Shown here: in pieces, positions 19,474 to 31,182 of the stretch
Position numbering within the stretch: position 1 is the stretch's first letter
How the letters are laid out: each line of letters starts with the position of its first letter
Assembly (NCBI GenBank): GCA_022414725.1
Contig: CM039465.1
Span: 25,687,622 to 25,751,621 of the forward strand
DNA length: 64,000 bases
Reading direction: 5' to 3'
From: Microglena sp. YARC
Lineage: Eukaryota > Chlorophyta > Chlorophyceae > Chlamydomonadales > Chlamydomonadaceae
The notes under the pieces: generated by a model
Seen by the model: the letters and a program-made list of their open reading frames with translations, nothing else
The model's database searches: none
What the model was told of the DNA's origin: nothing
Translations under genes and position numbers: made by a program

Positions 19474-22400
19474 CGTGGTAGATAGGATCATGTTGTTCAG
19501 TGTAGGGCCTTGGGTGTGGGGTTCTGGGTCAATTTGGGTGAACTGTTTTGATACCTGGTAGCAAAGGTTCATGTTGTTCAAGTTTTAGGGCTTAGGATCT
19601 TGGGGGTTGGGGTGTGGGGTTTAGGGTCTTTGGTTGATCTGGCTTTGAAACCTGTTAACATGGTTAATGCTGTTCAGTGTAACGGCTTAGGAAGTGGGGT
19701 TTAGGGTGTCGGGTTGGCCATTTGATGACCTGGCTTTGGGTACTGGTAGCATAGGTCATGTTGTTCAGTGTTAGGGCTTGGGTTAGGGGCTTAGGGGTGT
19801 GTTTTAGGGTCATTTGAGTGACCTGGCTTTGGTACCTGGTAGTAGTTCAATGTTGTTCAGTGTAGGGTTAGGGTTTGGGGTTTAGGGTGTGGTGTTTTTA
19901 GGTCATTTGAGTGACCTGGCTTTGATCCTTTGGTAGCATATGTTTTAATGTTGCTCAGGTTAAGGGCTTAGGGTGTGGGGTTCAGGTCATTTGGGTGGAC
20001 CTGGCTTTGATACCTGGTAGTCATAGGTTCAATGTTGTTTCAGTTAGGGCTTAGATTTTGGGTTTGGGGGTGGTGGGGGGTTTAGGGTCATTTGAGTGAC
20101 GCAGGCTATGATACTGGTAACATAGGTTAATGTTGTACAGGTTAGGGTTTAGGGTGCGGGGTAGGCCATTTGGGTGACCTGTTTTGGATACCTGGTACAT
20201 ATGTTTAATGTTGTACAGGTTAGGGTTGAATGTGGGGTTCAGGGTCATTATGGGCGACCCGTTTTGAATATATGGTAAGCATGGTTCAATGTTGTTCAGT
20301 GTAGGGCTTAGGGGCGGGGTTTTTAGAGTCATTTGGTTGATCTGGCTTGAAACCTGTTAACAATTAGGTTAATCTGTTCCAGTGTACGGTTAGGAAGTGG
20401 GGTTTTTAGGGTGTCGGGGTTTTAGGCCATTTGAGTGACCTGGCTTGGGTAACCTGGTAGCATAGGTTCAATGTTGTTCAGTGTAGGGCTAGGGTTAGGG
20501 GCTTAGGTGTGTGGTTTAGGGTCATTGAGTGACCTGCTTTGGTACCTAGTAGCATAGGTTCAATGTTGTTCAGTGTAAGGGCTTAGGGTGGGTTTAGGTG
20601 TGTGTTTTTAGGTATTTGAGATGACATGCTTGATACCTGATAGCAATGTTAATGTTGCTCAGGTTTAGCTTAGGGTTGGGTCAGGGTCATTTGTAGTTCC
20701 GACCTGGCTTGATACCTCGGATAGCATAGTTCAATGTTGTTCATTGTAAGGCTCAGTAGCGTTAGTGCACATGCACCGACCTGGCTTTCAATGCCTGTCA
20801 GCGATAGGAACTTCGAATGTATTTTCAGTTAGGGGCTTAGATTAGGGTGATATTGGTTGACCTGCCTTTGGATCCGGTAGCATGGGTTCGTTTGTTAAGT
20901 TAGGCTTAGTCATGGTGTGATCAGGATTGAACCTGGTATCATGGGCATAGGTGCAGTGTTTTTCATGTAGGCTTAGGTTTAGGGTCATTGCACGATCTGA
21001 TTTGATACCAGGACACTCCCCCCCCCCCACCCCGCCCCCTTAGTGAGTGCCTCAGAATGACCTGTGAACAAAGTTAACTCAGTGAAGAATCATGCCGGAA
21101 AATGTAAAGCATGCATTAACAGCCCCATTCTCACAAAAATCGTTCGGCCGTACTTGAAGTATATGCGCCATGGGCTACTCCTCCAGATCAATGTTGTTTC
21201 AGAATTAGTTTACTTCGAACTGCCCCCTCTCATCTCAAACTCTAGGCCTTCCGTCCAACGCTTACTCGTTTATCCTATTGTCTAATGCCCATCCGTATGC
21301 TATGCACGAAGTCCTTCAAATGTCGACAACCAGATGGCTCCTAACCTCACCTGAATGAACCGTTTGTCCTCAGCCTTGCTCACTGACCCCCTTCCCTCCT
21401 CCCGTGGTTTCTGTAAACCTAATTACCCAACCTCGTTACCGTGACCTTTGCCCATGCCTGATATCCCACTTTGGTCCCCTGTCTCAGCCCTTCCTTCTCA
21501 TCGTCTCACTCCCTTCTCCACCCCAGAGCCGTTCCATTCAGTCTTTATATCCGAACTTCATGCCTCCAGCTATGACCATCTGAGCAGAATAAGTGGAACA
21601 TTATCTATGTTCAGTTGTAGGGGGGACTAGTTTCCTTGTACCAGTGAAGTACTGTGAACGAGCTAGTCACGTTAGATCGCTACGTGTGTGGTGTCGGTGT
21701 GTGTGGGAGATGTATGGATGCGTTGGGGCGGGGAATTTAATCCTTCCAATTGAGNNNNNNNNNNNNNNNNNNNNNNNNNNNNNNNNNNNNNNNNNNNNNN
21801 NNNNNNNNNNNNNNNNNNNNNNNNNNNNNNNNNNNNNNNNNNNNNNNNNNNNNNNNNNNNNNNNNNNNNNNNNNNNNNNNNNNNNNNNNNNNNNNNNNNN
21901 NNNNNNNNNNNNNNNNNNNNNNNNNNNNNNNNNNNNNNNNNNNNNNNNNNNNNNNNNNNNNNNNNNNNNNNNNNNNNNNNNNNNNNNNNNNNNNNNNNNN
22001 NNNNNNNNNNNNNNNNNNNNNNNNNNNNNNNNNNNNNNNNNNNNNNNNNNNNNNNNNNNNNNNNNNNNNNNNNNNNNNNNNNNNNNNNNNNNNNNNNNNN
22101 NNNNNNNNNNNNNNNNNNNNNNNNNNNNNNNNNNNNNNNNNNNNNNNNNNNNNNNNNNNNNNNNNNNNNNNNNNNNNNNNNNNNNNNNNNNNNNNNNNNN
22201 NNNNNNNNNNNNNNNNNNNNNNNNNNNNNNNNNNNNNNNNNNNNNNNNNNNNNNNNNNNNNNNNNNNNNNNNNNNNNNNNNNNNNNNNNNNNNNNNNNNN
22301 NNNNNNNNNNNNNNNNNNNNNNNNNNNNNNNNNNNNNNNNNNNNNNNNNNNNNNNNNNNNNNNNNNNNNNNNNNNNNNNNNNNNNNNNNNNNNNNNNNNN

Positions 22401-24281
22401 NNNNNNNNNNNNNNNNNNNNNNNNNNNNNNNNNNNNNNNNNNNNNNNNNNNNNNNNNNNNNNNNNNNNNNNNNNNNNNNNNNNNNNNNNNNNNNNNNNNN
22501 NNNNNNNNNNNNNNNNNNNNNNNNNNNNNNNNNNNNNNNNNNNNNNNNNNNNNNNNNNNNNNNNNNNNNNNNNNNNNNNNNNNNNNNNNNNNNNNNNNNN
22601 NNNNNNNNNNNNNNNNNNNNNNNNNNNNNNNNNNNNNNNNNNNNNNNNNNNNNNNNNNNNNNNNNNNNNNNNNNNNNNNNNNNNNNNNNNNNNNNNNNNN
22701 NNNNNNNNNNNNNNNNNNNNNNNNNNNNNNNNNNNNNNNNNNNNNNNNNNNNNNTGGGGTGGGGTGTCTTGTGTGGTGTGTGTATGGTGTGGTGCTGTGG
22801 TGAAGGATGGGGAAGGTGTTGTGTGTGTGATGTTCTTGTGTGTACATGGGTGAAGGATGGGGTGGGATGGCTGTGTTTGGGTGGTGTTATGTTTGTGTGC
22901 ATGTGGTGAGGATGGGGGTGGGGTGGGTGGGGTGGGGTGGGGGTAGCATGTTGTGTGTGTTTTATGTTGTGTGGTGGCATGTTGGTGAAGGATGGGGGTG
23001 GGGTGGCATGTGTGTGTGTGTGTATGTGTGTGTGCATGTGGCTGAAGGATGGGGTGGGGTGGCATGTGTGTGTGTGTAATGTGGTGGTGCAATGTGGTGA
23101 AGGATGGGTGGGGTGCATGTGTGTGGTGGTGTACATGGTGTGGGTGCATTGTGAGGATGGGGGTGGGGGTGGGTGGGGTGGGGGTGGGAATGGGGGGGTA
23201 GCATGTGTGTGTGTCTTGTGTGTGGTGCATGTGGAAGGATGGGGGTGGTGCATGTGTGTGTGGTGTGTAATGTGTGTGGTGCATGTGGTGAAGGATGGGG
23301 GTGGGGTGGCCATGTGTTTTGTGGTGTGTATGTGTGTGGTGCATGTTGGTGAGGATGGGGGTGGGTGGCATGTGTTGTGGTGTGTTGTGTGTATGTTTGT
23401 GGTGCGCAGTAGGAGGATGGGGGTGGGTGGGGTGGGATGGGGGGGGGGGGGGATAGCAGTGTTGTCTGTGTCGTGGTACGAAGGGGTAGAGTGGCTGGGT
23501 GGGCTGTTGCGTGTGTGTGTGCAGGGGGGAAAGGGTGGAGTGCTTATGATTGCATGTATGCAATCACTTTGTGCAATGTTGTTGCCGGTAATATAATTGT
23601 AATACGGGGAATAAACACCAAGAACGAACACTAGACCAAGAGAAACACTGCTGCTGCACTTAGACCAAGAACGAACACTCTCGACAAGAGAAACACTACT
23701 GCTAGCGGTTGTCAAGGCCGATGATTCACTCTGCTTTGTGGCGCATAGCGTGTGGTGGTGGATTGGGTTGGTAGGTGGTGGTACAGGGGGGGAAGGGGGC
23801 ATGTGTACTTTCAGGTGTCAAGGGTAACGTGGTGATGATGTGAGTGTGTAGTGTAATGAAAGTTAGAAAAAAATGGAAGGGCAATGATATGTGTTGTTGT
23901 GTTGTGTGTGTGTGGTGTGGTAGGGGGGGGGGGGGGGGGGGGTGATGTGAATGTGAATGTGTGTGGTGGTGGTGTATGGAGACGGGGTTGGGGGTGGGTA
24001 GGGGGGGAGTATTGTCCATACCTGTTGTGTCAGAGCAGTGATCTTGGTGTGTGTATTAGAAGGGTGGGGTGGTGGGGTGGGGTTTATTAGTGTTGTGGGC
24101 ATAAGTCAGGAATGATGAGTGGAGGGGGTTGGCGGGGGTTTGGGTTTGGGGGAGGGGGATACTTTCCATACCTGTTGTAGTCAGTAGCAAAGTGATTCTT
24201 TGTGTGTGTAGTGTGTTTGGCGATGTGTGCATTGCATTGCAGTGTGTGTGTGTGGTGGGAGGGGGGGATAATGATCCATAC
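19474..24281. repeat. Intron E24-E25: acceptor-edge array, unique segment, gap, GT-rich array
   Basis: 19475-21000: about 13-15 noisy units of 95-110 bp. Each holds, on the gene strand, CTACCAG|GTATCAAAGCC (the E25 acceptor edge) and TTTAGGG-like sequence (GGGCTTAGGGTGTGGGGTTT). 21060-21750 is unique, without a supported gene. 22755-23450 is GTGAAGGATGGGGGTGGGGT / GTGTGTGTG repeats. 23620-23720 has a duplicated AGACCAAGAACGAACACT. 24020 and 24165 are E24 donor-edge copies; a G run lies at 23924-23941. Confidence 0.75.
21755..22754. other. Assembly gap of exactly 1000 N
   Basis: Run of N with round length, so a conventional placeholder rather than a measured size. It lies in intron E24-E25; exons could be missing here. 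Confidence 0.99.
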
Positions 24282-24413
24282 CTGTTGTGTCAGAGCAGTA
24301 ATCTTTCTTTCAATCTCAGGTCTTCCAACAAGCTTTGCATTTTCAGCTTCCATGAAATTTCTCAAGTCTTGATCTCTCTTGGCACTTGCACCGTCCAGTC
24401 CAAGGGAAGCAAC
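24282..24413 (-). CDS. Coiled-coil gene exon E24
   Basis: Acceptor TATACCCGCAG, 132 nt (44 codons, phase 0-0), donor CAACAG|GTATGGAT. Encodes VASLGLDGASAKRDQDLR, NFMEAENAKLVGRPEIER and KITALTQQ. Two donor-edge copies follow (near 24030 and 24165). Confidence 0.87.
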
Positions 24414-27246
24414 CTGCGGGTATAAAGAGAGGGATTCAATATATGTGTCTGGTGTATGATAACAGGCTGATCTGGTTACCTATAGTGTATTAGCGACGTT
24501 ATACAGGCTGTCTGGTTACTACTATATATTTGTTATAGCGTATTATACAGGCTGTCTGGTTAACCTAATTATATAGTTGCCTTATATAGCGTATATTTAC
24601 AGCTGTCCTGTTCACCTATATATTTGTATAGCAATATAATTACAGGCTGTCTGGTTTACCTATATATTTGTATAGCGTATATACGGACGTCTGGAATTAC
24701 GCTATATATTGTAATAGCGTAATTACAGGCTGTCTGGCTTTACCTATATATTTGTATAGCGTATATACAGGCTGTCTGGTTTACCTATATATTTGGTATA
24801 CGTATATAACAGGCTGTGGCTGTTTACCTCATATTTTAGAATTGCGTTATAGCGCAGGCTGGGCTGGTTTACCTATATAATTTGTATATGCGTATATACA
24901 GGCTGTCTGGCATGGTTTACCTATATATTGTGTATAGCGTATATACAGGCTGTCTGGTTTACCCGGTATATTATTTGTATAGCGTATATACAGGGCCTGT
25001 CTGGTTTACCTATATATTTGTTTTATAGCGTATATACAGGCTTCTGTTTCCTATATGATTTGTATAGCGTACTATACAGGCCTGTCTGGTGTTTACCTAT
25101 ATATTTTTTGGATATACAGCGTGTCTGCGTTTACCTAATATTTGTATAGCGTATATACAGGCTGTCTGGTTTACCTATATATTTGTATAGCGTATATACA
25201 GGCTGTCTGGTTTACCTATATATTTGTATAGCGTATATACAGGCTGTCTGGTTTACCTATATATTTGTATAGCGTATATACAGGCTGTCTGGTTTTATGT
25301 ACATAGTGTCTGGCGCTTGCACCGTCCAGTCCAAGGAAGCAACTTGCGGGTAATGGCAGAGGAGATAACTGTATGTGTTGTGGTTGTATGGACAGGCTGT
25401 CTGGTTTATCTATATATTTGTCTCGCGCTTGCACCGTCTAGTCTAAGGGAAGCAAACTTCAGTTATAAAGGAGAGGATATCTTATATGTATCTGGTGTAT
25501 CTATAGGTAATCTAGTGTTTATTTAGATTGTCTGGTGTATATATAGATAATCTAGTGTTTATATGGATTGTCAGGTGTACATATAGGTTGTCTGGTTTAT
25601 CTATATTTTTGTCTGGCGCTTGCATCGTCCAGTCCAAGGGAAGCAACCTTTGATTATAAATGAGAGGGTTAATATATGTATCTGGAACTGTACCTAATAG
25701 GTCATCTAGTGTTTTATATAGTCATGTAGTGTATCTATATATATGTGTCTGGTGTACTATAGGTCATCTGGGTTTACTAAAGGCTTCAGAGGTTAAGGCT
25801 AACGTCAAACAAAATTAGCCCTATTATGGCTATTAGCTAAATTAGCCCTAATCGTAACAACTGATTGAGCCAAACTTAGCCAAAACAACCCAGAAAAAGT
25901 GCCACGTGTGTAGGAGAGTGTTGTTATGCATCCTACTGACCTTTGTGGCAATTGTGGATGATTTGACCGTCATGAGTTCATGATGAAGTGGCTCATAGCT
26001 GCGGCAGCGAACGGAGATCGCAGTATTATTATGTCAACACGTTACATTGGAGGGAAATAAGTACGTAAGTACATAACAGAATTTGGAAAAAATCATGGAT
26101 GGGTCTGTCCAAACTCTATGCCACAAAAAACATACCCTGCCCTCTTGGGGCACAGAAACCTTGCTGCGCTGCTTTGCAATGCGTGGGCTACTCCTCAGTT
26201 CCACCTTCTCTACCCCCACCAAATCCTCCTCATCAAAGTCATCATCATCATCATCATGCAGCATCTCATTCAGTGCTGAAGCTGCCTTCTTCTTGCCCTC
26301 AGGCAGTAGCCCCTTGCAGACAGTTGCCATTCGCGAATGAGAATTACTGAGCGATGCAATGCGAAAATTAGCTAGCGATGATATCAGAGGCTTCGGCCAA
26401 TTCGCAGAGGACAGAGACATCCTGTACTGCCTGCCTAAGCTCATGTCATACTGTTCCTGCCAGACCTGCTACTCGTACCCTCACCCCTCTGTTACAGTCC
26501 CGTTCCGTTTCGAGCCACAACAAGATGCTACAACGACTTCTCAATTTCTATCCTCTTCACCTCTAGTTAGCCCTAAAGATCCGGGATATATTTTAGGGCT
26601 AATTAGCCCTATTAGGGCTATTAGCCTTAAGGAGCTAAGACCACCCCTCCTAACCCTATTCATCTATAGGTCTATATGTGTGCCTGGTGTATCTATATAG
26701 GTAATCTATTAGGTAATTCATTGGTGACGGATTCACTTTACCAGGGAATCGCGTCGCGTCCTAAGACGATTGTCAAATGATTTACATTTCCCTGCCAGTA
26801 CAGTGTAGGGGCAGGTTTCAAACACAAAGTGCATGTCCCCAAGCTGGCCCCCAGTTCCTCTTCCCCCCCCTACTCTCATCCACAAGATGACCCACCTCAA
26901 CAGCACCATCAAGCCATGCCCTGCCTACTCCCATCAACAAGATGATTCACCTCAACCTCTGATCCCCATGCCCATCCCCTTGCCCCCAGATCCCATCCCA
27001 TGCCTTGGCCACCGAGATCCCCATGCCCTGCCTCCTCTTATCCAAAGGCAGGATGTCTCACCTCAACCTCTGATCCCCATGATCCCCATGCCCATCCCCT
27101 TGCCCCCAGATCACCATACACATGCCCATCCCCTTGCCCCCAGATCACCATACACATGCCCATCCCCTTGCCTCCAGCCCACCATCCCCATCCCCAAGCC
27201 ACCAGATCCCCATGCCCTGCCTCCTCTCATCCCAAAGAGGACTCAC
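24414..27246. repeat. Intron E23-E24: donor-edge copies, inserted element, 39-bp minisatellite
   Basis: 26870-27246 has four degenerate E23 donor-edge copies (CACCTCAACCTCTGATCCCC) and CCCATCCCCTTGCCCCCAGA repeats. 25310-25660 has three copies of the E24 5' edge (GCGCTTGCACCGTCCAGTCC). 24460-25300 is a minisatellite of about 18-20 units, 39-41 bp each (AGGCTGTCTGGTTTACCTAT, ATATTTGTATAGCGTATATAC), with many single-base indels. Confidence 0.8.
25785..26655 (-). mobile_element. Inserted element with a foreign open reading fragment
   Basis: Both ends carry TTAGCCCTA-type repeats in inverted orientation: AGGTTAAGGCTAACG at the left, GGGCTATTAGCCTTAAGGAG at the right. Inside, on the minus strand, 26034-26444 is open: WPKPLISSLANFRIASLS, MATVCKGLLPEGKKKAAS, six Asp, DEEDLVGVEKVELRSS, then AKQRSK before a possible donor GTTTCTG at about 26150. 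It is not heptad-like and does not fit the coiled-coil series. I read it as a gene fragment carried by a non-autonomous element; neither the family nor the source gene is recognised, and no target duplication was found. Confidence 0.5.
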
Positions 27247-27462
27247 CTCAACAGCACCCGCAGCCTCCATTTGCGAGGCTGCCAGCCTGGCAACCACCTC
27301 CTCTTTCTCAGAATGAATAATCTGTTGTTTGCGCAGTGCAGCTTCTACGCGGCTTCGCTCGTAATCTAGGCCAGCAGAGGAGAGTGACAGCTCAGCAGAA
27401 GCTGTGGCCAGGCGAGTGGTGGTTGATTGAAGCTGCGCCATAATGTGCAACACACGCTCCTC
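27247..27462 (-). CDS. Coiled-coil gene exon E23
   Basis: Acceptor TTTATGTAG, 216 nt (72 codons, phase 0-0), donor GTTGAG|GTGAGTCC. Encodes EERVLHIMAQLQSTTTRL, ASAELSLSSAGLDYERSR, EAALRKQQIIHSEKEEVV and ASQMEAAGAVE. Coiled coil. Confidence 0.9.
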
Positions 27463-27497
27463 CTACATAAATATAAAGATAACAAATGAATTCTTTG

Positions 27498-27544
<47 letters not shown>

Positions 27545-28390
27545 AGTGTCAGACAACTTATGTGCCACAGCCATCTCGGCACCAGCACCACCAGCACCAT
27601 CATCACCCTTCCCCAACACACACACACACCACCACCACCATCATCAACTCACATGTGCCACAGCCATCTCAGCCCCCCCCCCCCCCCCCCCCCCCCCCCA
27701 CACACACCACACACCACACACACCCACCACCAATATTAACTCATATGTGCCACAGCCATCTCAGCAGCACCACCATCACCCCCCTCCACATCACCATCAC
27801 CACCACCATCTACTCGAATGAACCACAGTCATCTCAACACCAGCATCCCCACCTCCCACACCACCACCACCACTATTGACTCACATGTGCCACAGCCATC
27901 ACCAGCACCACCACCACCATCCCCCACCCCCACCCCCACACTACCCACCACCACTATTAACTCACATGTGCCACAGCCATCTCAGCTCCACCACCACCAT
28001 CCCCCACCCGCACTCCCCACACTACCACCACCACTATTAACTCACATGTGCCACAGCCATCTCAGCTCCACCACCACCATCCCCCATCCGCACTCCCCAC
28101 ACTACCACCACCACTATTAACTCACATGTGCCACAGCAATCTCAGCTCCACCACCACCACCATCATCACCCCCCCACACCAACACCACCATCACCATTCA
28201 TTACCCCCCCTCACCCTCACCCACACCACAAAACACACCACCACCACAATCATCAGCTCACATGTGCCACCGCCATCTCAAACTCAGCTCCACCACCACC
28301 ACCACCACCACTCACATCACCACCCCCCCACACCACAACCACCATCACCATCATTACCCCCGACCCCCACCACCCCCACCATTAACTCAC
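27463..28390. repeat. Intron E22-E23: nine donor-edge copies and (CAGA)n
   Basis: 27555-28390 has nine to ten copies (about 60-110 bp apart) of the E22 donor edge (AACTCACATGTGCCACAGCC, then ATCTCAGC; on the gene strand AEMAVAH|GTGAGTT) alternating with CACCACCACCA and a run of about 24 C at 27677-27700. 27499-27543 is (CAGA)n, next to the E23 acceptor. Confidence 0.85.
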
Positions 28391-28711
28391 ATTTGCCACC
28401 GCCATTTCAGCAGCATGGCTAGCACCCTGCTGAGACCTGCGCTCAGATGAGCGCTGGGCATGCTGCCGGGACACCTCAGCAATCTGCCACTCTGCAGTAC
28501 GCTGATCCAATGCAAACTGTACAGCAGCAAGGCGCGTGCTGAGGGTCCTGAGTTCATGTCTTGTAATCCGAGTTTCGGCAGTAGACTGCTGGTGCAGTGT
28601 CTCTGCCGTCAGTACTACATCCTTAAGGCGGCTCAAGACCAGTGTGCTGTCATGAACAGACACAGCCGCCTGGGCACCCTCAAGAGAGCTATCGTTGTTG
28701 AGAGCGCGGAG
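28391..28711 (-). CDS. Coiled-coil gene exon E22
   Basis: Acceptor CACCCCACCCCAG, 321 nt (107 codons, phase 0-0), donor GCAAAT|GTGAGTTA. Encodes LRALNNDSSLEGAQAAVS, TLVLSRLKDVVLTAETLH, TRHELRTLSTRLAAVQFA-type helices and ends HAAEMAVAN. Coiled coil. Confidence 0.9.
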
Positions 28712-29941
28712 CTGGGGTGGGGTGGGGTGGGGTGGGGTGGGGGGGGAAGTGAGGGCTGTGTGTGTGTGGTGGTGTTGGGGTGGGTGGGGGAGGGCTGGGG
28801 AGGTGGTAGTGGGGAAGATAAATATAGACAGCCCTCAAGAGAGCTATTGTTGTTGAGAGCGCGGAGCTGGGGGTGGGAGGTGGGTGGGAGGTGAGGGCTG
28901 GGTAGGGTGTGTGTAGTTGCCTGCTGGGGCAGTGTCTCTGCCGTCAGTACTACATCCTTAAGGCGGCTCAAGACCAGTGTGCTGTCGTGAACAGACACAG
29001 TCGCCTGTGCGCCCTCAAAGAGAGCTATCATTGCTGAGAGCGCGGAGCTGGGTGGGGGGGGTGGGGGGTGAGGGCTGGGGGGGAATGGGGTGGGGGGAGG
29101 GGGGGGGGGTGAGGGGAGGGGATCATGGATAGATACAGCCGCCTGGGAACCCTCAAGAGAGCTATCGTTGTTGAGAGTGCGGAGGTGGGAGTGGGGGTGG
29201 GGGTGGGGTGGGGTGGAGGAGGTGAGGGGCTGGGGTGGGGGGGTGGGGGGGTGTAGAGAAGGGAAAGGGGGAAAGGGGGAGGAGGGGGGGGGTCATGAAT
29301 AGACACAAGCCAGCTGGGCGCCCTCAAGAGAGCTATCGTTGTTGAGAGCACTGAGCTGGGGGTAGGGGTGTATGTAGGGGGGCAAGGGTTGTGGGGTGGG
29401 GGATTGAGTGGGGTGGGGGTGGGGATAAATATAGACAGCCTCTGGGCGCCCTCAAGAGAGCTATCGTTGTTGAGAGCGCGGAGCTGGGGTGGGTGGGTGG
29501 GTGGGATGGGGTGGGGGATGGGGGAGATATAAATAAAATATCATTATGGATACCGTAGTATGAAATATATAAATTAAGTACTACCATGGATAAGTTTCCA
29601 TACCAGTATGCATTGTCTAAATGAAGGATAACCATGGAAAGTATGATATGATAGTACGCCTTATTACAAGGCGTGAGGTTGAGGGGGCCGGCCCGTTTGC
29701 GTGCGCTGGGGCCAACCACCAAATGGATTATATGCAACATATAAATAAAGCATCGCCATGAATAGAACTTCGTATGAATAAATTAAATTAATAAAATAAA
29801 AATAAATAATAAAAATAAATAAATAAATAAATAACAAATAAAGTATCACCATGGATAGGGCTTCATATGATAAATAAATAATAAAATGATAATTAAAATG
29901 TATTAAATAAATAATAAAATCATAAATAAATAAAGTATCAC
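28712..29941. repeat. Intron E21-E22: five acceptor-edge copies in G-rich DNA; donor-edge copies in AT-rich DNA
   Basis: The E22 5' edge (CTCAAGAGAGCTATCGTTGTTGAGAGCGCGGAGCTG, CAG acceptor) recurs near 28850, 29025, 29170, 29340 and 29470, spaced by GGGGTGGG tracts; the copy at 28920-29050 is long. 29560-29870 has three to four degenerate E21 donor-edge copies (TATCACCATGGATAGG). A hairpin-repeat copy is at 29650-29722. Confidence 0.8.
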
Positions 29942-30092
29942 CATGGATAGGACTTCGTCCAAGGCCCCCTCCACATTGGATCCAAAGGAGGATGAGAATG
30001 CACCACAGTCTGCCTTGCTACCGCTGCTTGAAATCTGCAGCATGCTTTCACTACGAACATGGCGCAATACTTCCGCTGCCTCTTCTCGCTCC
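29942..30092 (-). CDS. Coiled-coil gene exon E21
   Basis: Acceptor CTTTTGTCCAG, 151 nt, donor TCCATG|GTGATAC; phase 2 in, phase 0 out. Encodes EREEAAEVLRHVRSESML, a Ser/Gly-rich linker and GSNVEGALDEVLSM. A helix followed by a flexible segment. The donor lacks the usual CAG, which lowers confidence in its exact 3' end. Confidence 0.78.
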
Positions 30093-30904
30093 CTGGACAA
30101 AAGCAGCATCAACATTGATCCAAGTTAATCCATATGTATGTTTGTAATGATACGGACTGCTTGCAACCTGCAGCATGGCCGCACTGCGAATATGGCGCAA
30201 TACGTCCGCTGCCTCTTCTCGCTCCCGGGACAAAGGTAGCATCAGCATTTAGCCTAGTTAATACATATGTTTATTTGAATACGGAACTATGATATGATAA
30301 AAAGGACTGCTTGCAACCTTCAGCATGCTCTCACTGCGAGCATGGCACAATAATTTGAGAGCTATACATGTGTGTATTTCTGCAGTTCAGGGGGAGCCAA
30401 ATAAGCTTAAGGGACTTGCCAAATAACTTTAAACAGTAAAGGCAGTTTAGAAAACACTTGAACTGAACCCCAACATATTGCAAATAACAGGGGCCCGGAG
30501 CTTGTGGTATGCAGATCATTTGACTTAGTGTTTCTTGTCACATACCAAATCTGAAGCTAGCAAGTACGTTGCTAAGCTATCACTATGGGCATTCCAATGC
30601 AGCTGACAGCATTGGGCTTGACCCAGTGAATGGCAAATGGAGCTGGGTGGAAGCTACAATGCGTAGTCCAAACAAGTCCTAGGCAGTATCTCAAGCGACG
30701 CGGAAAATTGGTGGGGAGCGTTTACAACAGAACTATAGGTGGCAACGGAAGCGAGCGGATCGAAGCCAGTTAGTTAGGAGACAGTTGGCTTACGTGTCAG
30801 GCTTCGTGTCGCTAGTCGGTCACACAAACAAACAAGCCAACAAAAGGGCAACAGGGTGACCCTGGGGGCTCCGCCAAAAAAGAAGCAGTACATTCGGTCC
30901 ATAC
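30093..30904. repeat. Intron E20-E21: two acceptor-edge copies and dispersed repeats
   Basis: The E21 5' edge with acceptor (CCGCTGCCTCTTCTCGCTCC) recurs at about 30155-30245 and weakly at 30300-30352. 30380-30500 and 30590-30880 are dispersed repeats matching 36.6 kb (inverted) and 40.07-40.24 kb. Confidence 0.72.
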
Positions 30905-31182
30905 CTGTTGATCGTCTCGCTATGACGAGACTGGCAGTCTTGCAGGGCCTGTCTCAGGCCTGCCACCTCAGCTTCCAGGCTGGCAACCCGACTGTGGGCT
31001 GCATCTAGATCCATGGCAGATTTGAGCGATGCATTGCTGTGTTGGCTCACTCTGGCCTTTAGTGCTGACAGCTCAGCACTAGCATTCTGAAGCTTTGCCT
31101 CCGAGGCTGTCAGTCGGAGCTCGGTGTCGAAGTTGGAACGAGTGAGCTGTTGTAGTTCTGACTGAACAGCAGCTGCTCGACT
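30905..31182 (-). CDS. Coiled-coil gene exon E20
   Basis: Acceptor GTATGGCGCAG, 278 nt, donor TCAACAG|GTATGGAC; phase 0 in, phase 2 out. Encodes SRAAAVQSELQQLTRSNF, then TASEAKLQNASAELSALK and AHSRVASLEAEVAGLRQA. Leftover AG joins G of E21 into Arg (ETINRERE). Confidence 0.9.

Noticed and set aside
19475..21000. True telomere
   Set aside because: TTAGGG-like motifs are only part of a 100-bp unit that also contains an exon acceptor, and the sequence continues on both sides.
21667..23802. Very long His/Pro/Thr open frames spanning the gap
   Set aside because: Most of the length is N, and the remainder is a GTGTGGTGGGG repeat with all frames open.
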